Source of the DNA: Bacteriovoracaceae bacterium
Lineage (GTDB): Bacteria > Bdellovibrionota > UBA1018
Assembly (NCBI GenBank): GCA_023250795.1
Contig: JAHFAB010000088.1
Location: 1-7,347, forward strand
Direction of reading: 5' to 3'
Length of the DNA: 7,347 nucleotides
In this document: piece after piece, positions 1-5,793 of the stretch
Layout: each line of letters begins with the position of its first letter
Numbering within the stretch: the first letter of the stretch is position 1
The notes under the pieces: model-generated
The model's database searches: none
The model's input: the letters and a program-made list of their open reading frames with translations, nothing else
Told to the model about the DNA's origin: nothing
Translations under genes and position numbers: made by a program

Positions 1-254
1 GGTTGCGCGTGATGGTTGTTGGAGGGGGTTGCTCTGGGATGAGTTATAAGCTTGGGTTTGACAAAGAGCCTATCGGTGCTAATGACAAAGTTTTTGAGAA
101 GGATGGGATTGAGGTGGTGATCGATTCGAAGTCTTTTTTATACTTAACAGGAACAGAGCTTGATTTTACAGATGGCCTCACTGGAACCGGATTTGTTTTC
201 AATAACCCGAATGCCAAAAGAACATGTGGGTGTGGATCTAGTTTCTCGGCTTAG
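1..254 (+). CDS. iscA: IscA-type Fe-S cluster carrier (A-type), 5' end missing
   Basis: This is the C-terminal 83 or so residues of an A-type iron-sulfur carrier (HesB/IscA family, usually about 107 residues). The frame is open to the first base, so the TTG at position 3 is an internal codon and not a start. All three family cysteines are present: one in the GGGCSG stretch (visible residue 10) and two in the C-terminal CGCG motif (residues 75 and 77). Their spacing of about 65 residues fits E. coli IscA. The family binds Fe-S clusters or iron in the cytoplasm and passes clusters to apoproteins. The next gene, hscB, starts 3 bp after the stop, which points to IscA and not to ErpA or SufA; iscS and iscU would be expected upstream, outside the window. 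The family assignment is secure, and the exact paralogue rests on context. Confidence 0.93.
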   Translation, partial: LRVMVVGGGCSGMSYKLGFDKEPIGANDKVFEKDGIEVVIDSKSFLYLTGTELDFTDGLTGTGFVFNNPNAKRTCGCGSSFSA

Positions 255-257
255 TCT

Positions 258-791
258 ATGGTTGATTATTTTCAGATTTTTAATATTCCTAGGAAGTTCT
301 TTGTTGATCTCTCAGATTTGGAAAAAAAATTTTATGAACAATCCAGGCTCTATCATCCAGATCGATTTTCAACTCTAGGGGCTGAGGCCAAACAGGCTTC
401 CTTAGAAAAAATGAGTGAACTAAATCAAGCTTTCACCACCCTCAAAAATCCTGAGTTTAGATGTAGTTATTTGCTCAAGCTAGAAGGGGTCGTCTCTGAT
501 ACTAAAAAATCTCAAATTCCTTTAGAGCTCACTGAGGCCTGGTTTGAACTTCAAGAATTGATTTTGGAGGATCCAAGAAAAGCGCAAGAAAAATCCATGA
601 GTTTTGAAAAAGAAATTCAGAAACATTTTTCTAAAATAAAAACTGAAATTAATTCTTTAGAAAAAGAATATGATACCGGGACGCTTCAAAAAATCGCGTT
701 AGAAAAGATCGCTCTGCTTTTAGATACGCAGTCTTATCTCAAATCTTTAGAGAGGGATTTTACAAGAAAAATGAAACACGAGGTCAGCTAA
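258..791 (+). CDS. hscB: HscB, J-domain co-chaperone for Fe-S cluster transfer
   Basis: This 177-residue protein (E. coli HscB has 171) has an N-terminal J domain over about residues 1-75. The HPD tripeptide that stimulates Hsp70 ATPase is at residues 33-35 in the context YHPDRF. The NQAF..L..P..R..YLL pattern that ends the J domain in HscB follows. Residues 90-177 are charged and helical, matching the three-helix C-terminal domain that binds the scaffold IscU in this family. The expected role is to deliver IscU to HscA in the cytoplasm. The ATG at 258 lies 3 bp after the iscA stop with no clear Shine-Dalgarno sequence, so translation is probably coupled. The N-terminus begins like known HscB proteins (M-DYF.(I/L)F), which supports this start. 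Confidence 0.95.
   Translation: MVDYFQIFNIPRKFFVDLSDLEKKFYEQSRLYHPDRFSTLGAEAKQASLEKMSELNQAFTTLKNPEFRCSYLLKLEGVVSDTKKSQIPLELTEAWFELQELILEDPRKAQEKSMSFEKEIQKHFSKIKTEINSLEKEYDTGTLQKIALEKIALLLDTQSYLKSLERDFTRKMKHEVS
780..783 (+). promoter_or_regulatory. Shine-Dalgarno sequence for hscA
   Basis: GAGG ends 9 nt before the hscA ATG at 793 and lies inside the last codons of hscB. It supports this start in a gene pair separated by a single base. Confidence 0.55.
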
Positions 792-792
792 A

Positions 793-2364
793 ATGTCAGC
801 TGTAGGCCCAATAGTGGGAATAGATCTTGGTACGACAAATAGTCTGGTGGCCTATGTAGAAAAAGGTTCGCCCAGGGTCCTTAGTTCTCGGGAGGGTCGT
901 TCTTTGGTGCCTTCTGTCGTAGCTTTTTTAGACCATGAGACAAAGGTAGGGTTTGCAGCTAAACAAGAAAAAATAGAAAATGCAAATCGGACTGCTTATT
1001 CTGTCAAACGACTCTTGGGCCGCAGCTATGAAGATCTAAAATCTGTCGTGAGTCAGTTTTCCTATGACATTCTTCCAGAAGACGGAGTGGTAAAAATCAG
1101 GATCGGAGGGAAAAAATATTCTGTGATTGAGATTTCTGCACTGATCTTAAAAGAGTTGAAAGTTTCTGCTGAAAAAGCATTGGGCTGTGGCGTCGGTCGA
1201 GCGGTGATTACAGTACCTGCTTATTTCAATGACAGCCAAAGACAGGCAACAAGAGCAGCTGGTCGTCTTGCTGGATTTGAAGTGCTCAGGATTTTAAACG
1301 AACCTACAGCCGCTGCTTTGGCCTATGGATTAGATCGCAAAAAAGAAGGGCTGATTGCCGTTTATGACCTTGGAGGTGGAACTTTTGATATTTCCATTTT
1401 GAAATTACAAAATGGGATTTTCGAAGTTTTATCGACCAATGGCAATACATCGCTGGGGGGAGATGATTTGGATCAGGCGGTTGTGAGAGTGATCCAAAAT
1501 GAAATTCAAAAACAATATCCACTGCAAGAAATCCTTCGAAATCAGAATTTATCCAATCAGTTCAAAGCAAATCTCATTGATGTGGCGGAAAATATGAAGA
1601 TTGCACTTTCTGAGAAAAAAATAACCTTAATAAAGATTGACTTCGAAAACATTCATTATGAAAGAGAATGGAGTCGAGAAGAGTTTAACACTCTTGCCAG
1701 ACCTATTCTAGAAAAAACAAAAGCTCCCTGTTTTCAGGCGCTCAAAGATGCGGGCATCACAGAAGCTGATTTGACCGATGTGGTGATGGTGGGGGGGCCT
1801 ACTCGCTTGGATATTGTTCAAGAAGTAGCTAGGGAGATTTTTAATAAAAATCTAAACACCTCAATGCACCCAGATGAAGTCGTGGCTTTAGGTGCCGCAG
1901 TTCAGGCAGATATTTTAGCAGGAAATAATAGAGAACTTCTATTACTCGATGTTGTACCCCTTTCTCTTGGGATTGAGACGTATGGAGGGTTGGTTTCTTG
2001 TTTGATTCCGAGGAACTCTAAAATTCCTTGCTCAGCTCGAGAGACGTTTACCACTTTTGTAAACAACCAGACCTCGGTGGATATACATGTTCTCCAAGGT
2101 GAAAGAGAGAGTGCCTTAGAGAATAGAAGTCTTGCCCGATTTAAACTCAGGGTGGAGCCATTATCGGCTGGGTTAGTGCGAGTTGAAGTTCAGTTTTTGA
2201 TTGATGCGGACGGGATTTTACAGGTTTATGCGAAAGATCTAATCACAGGCTTGGAACAGGCCGTTGAAGTTAAACCGAGCTATGGTTTAACGGATGCAGA
2301 GATTGAGCGCATGCTACTCTTTGGGTTGGAAAAACCTGTAAAAGAAGGAGCCCAAAATGCCTAG
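793..2364 (+). CDS. hscA: HscA, Hsp70-type chaperone of the ISC system, lacking the helical lid
   Basis: This is the specialised Hsp70 that, with HscB, uses ATP hydrolysis to remodel IscU and release Fe-S clusters. The nucleotide-binding domain spans about residues 1-380. It contains the phosphate-1 motif GIDLGTTNS (9-17), NEPTAAALAYG (169-179), phosphate-2 DLGGGTFD (192-199) and the adenosine motif VGGPTR (333-338). The interdomain linker LLLLDVVPLSLG (382-393) is intact, followed by the beta substrate-binding domain to about residue 500. The protein then ends at residue 523, shortly after a GLTDAEIERM segment that opens the first alpha helix. E. coli HscA has 616 residues, so about 90 lid residues are absent. 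No frameshift can explain this, because the fdx ATG and its ribosome-binding site lie inside the last hscA codons. The identity rests on the operon and HscA-like sequence; the lost lid is the unusual point. Confidence 0.95.
   Translation: MSAVGPIVGIDLGTTNSLVAYVEKGSPRVLSSREGRSLVPSVVAFLDHETKVGFAAKQEKIENANRTAYSVKRLLGRSYEDLKSVVSQFSYDILPEDGVVKIRIGGKKYSVIEISALILKELKVSAEKALGCGVGRAVITVPAYFNDSQRQATRAAGRLAGFEVLRILNEPTAAALAYGLDRKKEGLIAVYDLGGGTFDISILKLQNGIFEVLSTNGNTSLGGDDLDQAVVRVIQNEIQKQYPLQEILRNQNLSNQFKANLIDVAENMKIALSEKKITLIKIDFENIHYEREWSREEFNTLARPILEKTKAPCFQALKDAGITEADLTDVVMVGGPTRLDIVQEVAREIFNKNLNTSMHPDEVVALGAAVQADILAGNNRELLLLDVVPLSLGIETYGGLVSCLIPRNSKIPCSARETFTTFVNNQTSVDIHVLQGERESALENRSLARFKLRVEPLSAGLVRVEVQFLIDADGILQVYAKDLITGLEQAVEVKPSYGLTDAEIERMLLFGLEKPVKEGAQNA
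2345..2350 (+). promoter_or_regulatory. Strong Shine-Dalgarno sequence for fdx inside hscA
   Basis: AAGGAG sits 6 nt before the fdx ATG (2357) and within the hscA reading frame, just before the hscA stop. It fixes the fdx start and shows that the hscA/fdx junction is functional as it stands, so the short HscA is not a recent truncation. Confidence 0.8.
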
Positions 2365-2650
2365 CATTACCTTTCTACCCCTGAACAAGACCATAGAAGT
2401 CAAAAAGGGTGAGAGTAGCTTAGACAGTGCTATCAATCAGGATATACCTCTCCAACATGCCTGCGGTGGATTTTGCGCCTGTACAACTTGTCATGTTTTG
2501 GTCAAGTCGGGAGCAGAGAATCTTTCTCCAATGGAAGAAATGGAGCAAGATCGCCTAGAAGAGGTGGGATGTATGACTCCCAACTCAAGACTCAGTTGCC
2601 AAACCCAAGTCTTAGGAGATGTAGTTTTAGAAATCGTTAACTTAGAGTAG
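2357..2650 (+). CDS. fdx: ISC-type [2Fe-2S] ferredoxin
   Basis: This 97-residue ferredoxin of the adrenodoxin/Isc class supplies electrons for Fe-S cluster assembly on IscU/IscS. The cluster ligands are Cys36, Cys42, Cys45 (C-x5-C-x2-C in ACGGFCACTTCH) and Cys81 (in SRLSCQ). Cys40 matches the extra conserved non-ligand cysteine of E. coli Fdx, and Cys72 is additional. The MEEMEQDRLEEVG stretch corresponds to the acidic helix used for partner docking. Compared with E. coli Fdx (111 residues), it lacks most of the C-terminal tail. The gene overlaps the hscA stop by 8 bp and has a strong ribosome-binding site, so it is translationally coupled. The MP-I start resembles other Fdx N-termini. Confidence 0.95.
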   Translation: MPSITFLPLNKTIEVKKGESSLDSAINQDIPLQHACGGFCACTTCHVLVKSGAENLSPMEEMEQDRLEEVGCMTPNSRLSCQTQVLGDVVLEIVNLE

Positions 2651-2659
2651 ACTGAAGTC

Positions 2660-4207
2660 ATGTGGCGATATTTCCTTTTTCTTTTTATTGTCCAGTATTC
2701 TTATGTAAGTGCTTACGGAGACACTCATACTTTTACGTTTCGTATCCCAGGCGAACCTGAAACTTTAGACTGGAATCGAGCACACACCCCCATTGAAACT
2801 TATATCCTCCTGAATTTGATGGAGGGCCTACTGGCTTTTGATGAAAATCTGAAGCCCATTCCCTGTCTAGCGGAAAGCTGGAAGTTAAGTTCAGATGGGA
2901 GGACTTATATCTTTAAACTCAGAAAAGATGTGAAATGGTCAGATGGAGTTTCTCTCAAGGCACAAGATTTTGTCTATAGTTGGAAAAGGCTGATCTCTCC
3001 TGCGACCGCAGCTTCATATGCTTATTTCCTCTTCGATATCGAGGGAGCAGAGTGGTATTACAAAGGGGTTCTCAAAGATTTTAATTCCGTAGGGATCAAG
3101 GCCTTAGATGAGCAAACGTTTCAGGTCAAGCTCACGCGACCTGTCGCGCATTGGGTTTATATCCCCACTTTTTGGGTGACGTTTCCGCTGAGGCAAGACG
3201 TTGTAGAAAAAAATGGAGAGGGATGGGAGAAACCAGGACGTATGGTTTCGCTCGGACCTTTTACTTTGTCTGCACATGAGATTGAGTCAAAAATTGTTCT
3301 CAAAGCCAATCCCACCTACTATGGAAAGCATGGCAATATTGATCAAGCGGTTGCTTTGATTGTCAAAGATGATTCGACAGCTCTCAATCTCTACGAATCG
3401 GGTAAGTTGGATTTCTTGACCGATATTTCTACTCTCGATTTGAAACGATTGTCTACGCGAAGTGACTTGAGAAAATTCCCTTATCTCAAAACAGGTTATC
3501 TTGGATTGGTAACTCACCAGTTTCCACTTTCTAATAAGCGTTTTAGAAAAGCGATAGCCATGGCCATTGATAAGAGCAAGTTTCCACAGATTCTTCATGG
3601 GGGGCAAGAGCCAGCCACTTCGTTTATTCCTCCCAAAGTTTTGGGTTACTCAAAGGATGTGGGACTTCCTTTTGATTTGGATCAGGCAAAAAGAGAGCTC
3701 AGAGGGTCTGGGGTGGACCTCACCCATCCTTTGAAAATAGAACTCATCACGTTAAACTGGGATAAACAGATGACCTTAGCTCAGTACATACAGGGAGAGC
3801 TTAAGAAGAACCTGGGTTTAACCATAGAGCTGCAGCCTTTTGACAATAAGGCTTATCGAGCTCAGATTGACCTCCATGTTTACCCGATTTTTGAGGCGAG
3901 TTGGAGTGCGGATTATCCTGATCCTGATAATTTTATGTCTATTTTTTTAAGCCACTCTGGAAATAATCGCACGACTTGGTCAGAAGAAAAAAAGTATGAT
4001 GAAAAGATTTTAGAGGCGAGAAATATCAAAGATCCTAAAGCTCGCATGAAAATTTATCTAGAGACTCAGAAATTATTATTAGAAGAAGACGCTGTGATTA
4101 TCCCTCTTTACTATGAGCCCAATATGGCTTTGGTGAGACCTAAGGTAAAAGGATTAGATTTGATTCCGTTGAATTATCTTTATTTGAAGAAAGTAAATAT
4201 TTTCTAG
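2660..4207 (+). CDS. Periplasmic solute-binding protein of an Opp/Dpp-type ABC transporter (OppA-like)
   Basis: This 515-residue protein belongs to the family 5 extracellular solute-binding proteins (E. coli OppA has 543). An uncleaved N-terminus of about 17-19 residues (MWRYFLFLFIVQYSYVSA) is a plausible Sec signal peptide with an A-x-A-like cleavage region. No lipobox cysteine is seen, so the product should be soluble in the periplasm. Family hallmarks follow in order: PETLDWN near the mature N-terminus, NLMEGLLAFDENLKPIP.LAESW, the VKWSDG..L.A.DFVYSW.R block, NKRFRKAIAMAIDK mid-protein, W.ADYPDPDNF, and the C-terminal LLLEEDAVIIPLYY. These make oligopeptide binding the likely role, but the ligand cannot be read from sequence. 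It begins 9 bp after fdx with only a weak ribosome-binding site (GAAG), so it probably shares the isc transcript. Permeases of the matching type lie on the opposite strand at 4993-6722. Confidence 0.92.
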   Translation: MWRYFLFLFIVQYSYVSAYGDTHTFTFRIPGEPETLDWNRAHTPIETYILLNLMEGLLAFDENLKPIPCLAESWKLSSDGRTYIFKLRKDVKWSDGVSLKAQDFVYSWKRLISPATAASYAYFLFDIEGAEWYYKGVLKDFNSVGIKALDEQTFQVKLTRPVAHWVYIPTFWVTFPLRQDVVEKNGEGWEKPGRMVSLGPFTLSAHEIESKIVLKANPTYYGKHGNIDQAVALIVKDDSTALNLYESGKLDFLTDISTLDLKRLSTRSDLRKFPYLKTGYLGLVTHQFPLSNKRFRKAIAMAIDKSKFPQILHGGQEPATSFIPPKVLGYSKDVGLPFDLDQAKRELRGSGVDLTHPLKIELITLNWDKQMTLAQYIQGELKKNLGLTIELQPFDNKAYRAQIDLHVYPIFEASWSADYPDPDNFMSIFLSHSGNNRTTWSEEKKYDEKILEARNIKDPKARMKIYLETQKLLLEEDAVIIPLYYEPNMALVRPKVKGLDLIPLNYLYLKKVNIF

Positions 4208-4234
4208 TTTTTATATAAAGATAGATTTTATAGA

Positions 4235-4373
4235 TTTAGTAGGGATTTCAGGAGTTAAAAAAGAGGTCCCCAGTCACGTGGGTACTCATCCATGAGGTCA
4301 TCGCGTAGCTTCCTGCTACGCTCTTTTAACGTGACTGGGGACCTCTTTTTTAACTCCTGAAATCCCTACTAAA
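4235..4373. repeat. Perfect 45-bp inverted repeat with a 49-nt structured loop
   Basis: The arms at 4235-4279 and 4329-4373 are exact reverse complements over 45 bp. The 49-nt loop (4280-4328) contains a second hairpin, GCGTAGC/GCTACGC at 4303-4309 and 4315-4321 with a TTCCT loop, and a short CTCA/TGAG pairing near 4285-4296. Outside the arms the pairing continues imperfectly to about 4220 and 4388. Three of the nearest outer mismatches (4234/4374, 4232/4376, 4230/4378) are A against C, which would be U-G wobbles in a minus-strand RNA. The core is a good terminator, but the long perfect arms suggest something more, such as a dispersed palindromic or MITE-like element. No target-site duplication or coding capacity is evident. 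Confidence 0.93.
4257..4351. terminator. Bidirectional intrinsic terminator in the core of the palindrome
   Basis: A 17-bp, fairly GC-rich stem (4263-4279 paired with 4329-4345) is followed by six T on the plus strand (4346-4351) and preceded by six A (4257-4262), which give six U in minus-strand RNA. It lies 55 bp after the oppA stop and would end the isc-oppA transcript. In the other direction it is the first terminator seen after oppC, about 620 bp past its stop. Its loop is larger than in a typical terminator, although the internal hairpin would shorten it. Confidence 0.8.
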
Positions 4374-4395
4374 CCCACTAAAACTAACCGGTTAC

Positions 4396-4401
4396 TATAA
4401 T
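4396..4401 (+). promoter_or_regulatory. Possible -10 box for the DUF4160/DUF2442 pair
   Basis: TATAAT at 4396-4401 is a perfect sigma-70-type -10 hexamer, about 60 bp before the DUF4160 ATG and just after the terminator, but no convincing -35 is seen. A second candidate is the extended -10 TGTTATATT at 4434-4442, which would give an almost leaderless mRNA. The pair needs its own promoter because the terminator isolates it from oppA. This is a tentative call. Confidence 0.3.
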
Positions 4402-4458
4402 TTATGAAAAAGTGTTTAATTTTGAACAAATTCTGTTATATTAAACGTGAGTAATCGG

Positions 4459-4720
4459 ATGCCTGAAATTTCTAGATTTTTTGGGATTGTTATTGCAATT
4501 TTTTACAATGATCATGCACCACCGCATTTTCACGTGAAATACAATAGCTACAGAGCTTCGCTATCAATAGTTGATTTGAAAATTATTGACGGAAATTTAC
4601 CCAAGCGGGTATTGTCACTAGTTTTAGAGTGGGCATTTGAACATAGGGTAGAGCTCATGAGATGATTGGGATAGGGCTCTAAAAAAAGATGCTCTCAAGC
4701 CAATACCCCCTTTGGAGTGA
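4459..4720 (+). pseudogene. DUF4160-family small protein gene, apparent +1 frameshift near the 3' end
   Basis: The N-terminal part is a typical DUF4160 protein: MPEISRFFGIVIAIFYNDH, then the signature PPHFHVKY (His23 and His25), and LPKRVLSLVLEWAFEHRVELMR. The frame then meets a TGA at 4663-4665. If one base (T4663) is skipped, the reading continues as DWDRALKKDALKPIPPLE and stops at 4718-4720, which is the usual end of this family. The corrected protein would have about 86 residues. It would also end in a GAGTGA junction that touches the DUF2442 gene, as expected for an intact two-gene operon. The ATG at 4459 is preferred because it matches the family N-terminus; a GTG at 4447 in frame is an alternative. 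No clear ribosome-binding site is seen. Function is unknown; a toxin-like role is an inference from the pairing. A sequencing error or recoding could also explain the break. Confidence 0.8.
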
Positions 4721-4728
4721 AAGTTTTT

Positions 4729-4983
4729 ATGATTTGGGTTAAGAATGCAAAATATGTTCGCGACCATGTGATCGAAATTACCTTCGGAGATCACTCTAAA
4801 TTTTTAGTAGATTTATATGGGCACCTGCAAGGAGAAATTTTTAAACCATTAAAAGAGAGTACCTATTTTTCTAAGTTTAGAGTTGACCCAGATCTAGATA
4901 CTATTATTTGGGAAAACGGAGCAGATTTTGCCCCAGAGTTTTTGTATGAACTTGGCAAGGCACAGCTAAAAAAAACTGCATAG
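4729..4983 (+). CDS. DUF2442-family small protein, partner of DUF4160
   Basis: This protein of about 84 residues fits DUF2442: MIWVKNAKYVRDHVIEITFGDH at the N-terminus, FLVDLYGHL and IFKPLKESTYFSKFRVDPDL in the middle, and the hallmark IIWENGADFAPEFLYEL near the C-terminus. The family is often found next to DUF4160 in bacterial genomes and the pair resembles a toxin-antitoxin module, but no biochemical role can be stated. I chose the ATG at 4729 because it matches the family N-terminus and GGAG at 4714-4717 lies 11 nt upstream. A GTG at 4717 would add four residues and overlap the frame-corrected DUF4160 stop by 4 bp (GTGA). The stop is only 9 bp from the convergent oppC stop. The gene looks intact although its partner is frameshifted. 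Confidence 0.85.
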   Translation: MIWVKNAKYVRDHVIEITFGDHSKFLVDLYGHLQGEIFKPLKESTYFSKFRVDPDLDTIIWENGADFAPEFLYELGKAQLKKTA

Positions 4984-4992
4984 AAATCACAG

Positions 4993-5793
4993 CTACCGCA
5001 CCTCGTACCTATCTCGCAACTCATCTCCTAAATAATTGAACGCGAGTAGTGTCAAAAATAAAACTAGACCCGGAAAAATAATCAAATGTGGAAAACTTTT
5101 CATGGCTCTAAAGCCTTCGTTCGCAAGTGTTCCCCAGCTCGAGTAAGGAGGTTGCAAACCAAGCCCAATAAAAGAGAGCATGCTTTCTGACATGATATTA
5201 GTGGGGATTTGGATCGAGAGCGAAACTAAGATTGGGCCCCAGAGGTTGGGCAAAATATGTTTATAAATAATTTTTATGGGTCCTAGTCCAAGGGCTTTTG
5301 CGGCCTCGACATATTCCATCTCACGTATTTGGAGTGTTTGGGCTCGTACAAGTCTGGCTTGAGTTATCCAAGACGTGAGTGCCAGAGCAAATAAAATTCC
5401 TGTAAACCCTCTTCCGAAGAGAACCATGAGTAGGATCGCCATCAAAAGCGTTGGAAAGATCATGAAAAAATCGATTATTCTCATGAGTACATGATCCACC
5501 CAGCCGCCCCAATATCCTGCAACTGTGCCAGTAATCGTCCCAATCAAAAGTGCAATGAGAGTGGCCAAAACTCCAGATAAAAGCGAAAATCTGGCTCCAT
5601 AGAGAATTCGACTAAAGAGATCTCTGCCAAGATTATCGGTTCCCATCCAGTGGTGGAAAGAGGGACTCTCGAGTCTTTCAGAGATATTCTGTTCTTCAAA
5701 AGAATATTTTGTCACAAGTGGTGCAAAAGTAGAAAAGAGGGAAATTAAAAGTAAAAAACCAATACTAATAGAAAAAAGTTTTTTACCTTTCAT
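4993..5793 (-). CDS. OppC-like inner-membrane permease of a peptide-type ABC importer
   Basis: This 266-residue protein belongs to the OppC/DppC permease family. A first membrane segment lies at about residues 6-28, followed by the family block HHWMGTDNLGRDLFSRILYGAR (47-68), then hydrophobic segments near 70-95, 102-127, 131-145, 184-203 and 235-255. The cytoplasmic EAA loop that contacts the ATPase is at about 160-183 (YVEAAKALGLG..I...HILPN). The C-terminus FNYLGDELRDRYEVR is typical. The ATG overlaps the oppB stop as ATGA (4 bp), so the two permeases are translationally coupled and probably form a heterodimer. No ATPase gene follows; the gene ends 9 bp from the convergent DUF2442 stop. 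The family is certain, but the substrate (oligopeptide, dipeptide or other) is not. Confidence 0.93.
   Translation of the reverse strand: MKGKKLFSISIGFLLLISLFSTFAPLVTKYSFEEQNISERLESPSFHHWMGTDNLGRDLFSRILYGARFSLLSGVLATLIALLIGTITGTVAGYWGGWVDHVLMRIIDFFMIFPTLLMAILLMVLFGRGFTGILFALALTSWITQARLVRAQTLQIREMEYVEAAKALGLGPIKIIYKHILPNLWGPILVSLSIQIPTNIMSESMLSFIGLGLQPPYSSWGTLANEGFRAMKSFPHLIIFPGLVLFLTLLAFNYLGDELRDRYEVR

Noticed and set aside
2280..2364. HscA short because of a frameshift or premature stop
   Set aside because: There is no room for lid sequence: the fdx ribosome-binding site and ATG overlap the hscA end, and fdx begins with its normal family N-terminus. No lid-like sequence occurs in another frame.
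3287..3607. 106-codon open frame on the minus strand inside the oppA-like gene
   Set aside because: It lies wholly inside a well-supported family gene on the other strand, shows no recognisable motif and has no operon context. The same holds for minus-strand frames at 1304-1522, 5321-5512 and 6283-6534, and plus-strand frames at 160-378 and 6535-6741.
4280..4328. Loop of the palindrome as a tRNA-like or riboswitch element
   Set aside because: The small hairpins give a vaguely branched fold, but there is no acceptor/CCA pattern, anticodon arm or known riboswitch core, and the element lies downstream of a gene with no gene directly following on the same transcript.
4235..4373. Terminal inverted repeats of an insertion sequence, or a CRISPR unit
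   Set aside because: There is no transposase between the arms, no evident target duplication and no repeated spacer structure. Only a MITE-like origin remains open.
4655..4666. Programmed +1 frameshift in DUF4160 as the main explanation
   Set aside because: The in-frame TGA is suggestive, but re-pairing of an AGA-decoding tRNA on GAT is poor, and there is no Shine-Dalgarno-like stimulator at the spacing seen in prfB. A mutation or sequence error is simpler.
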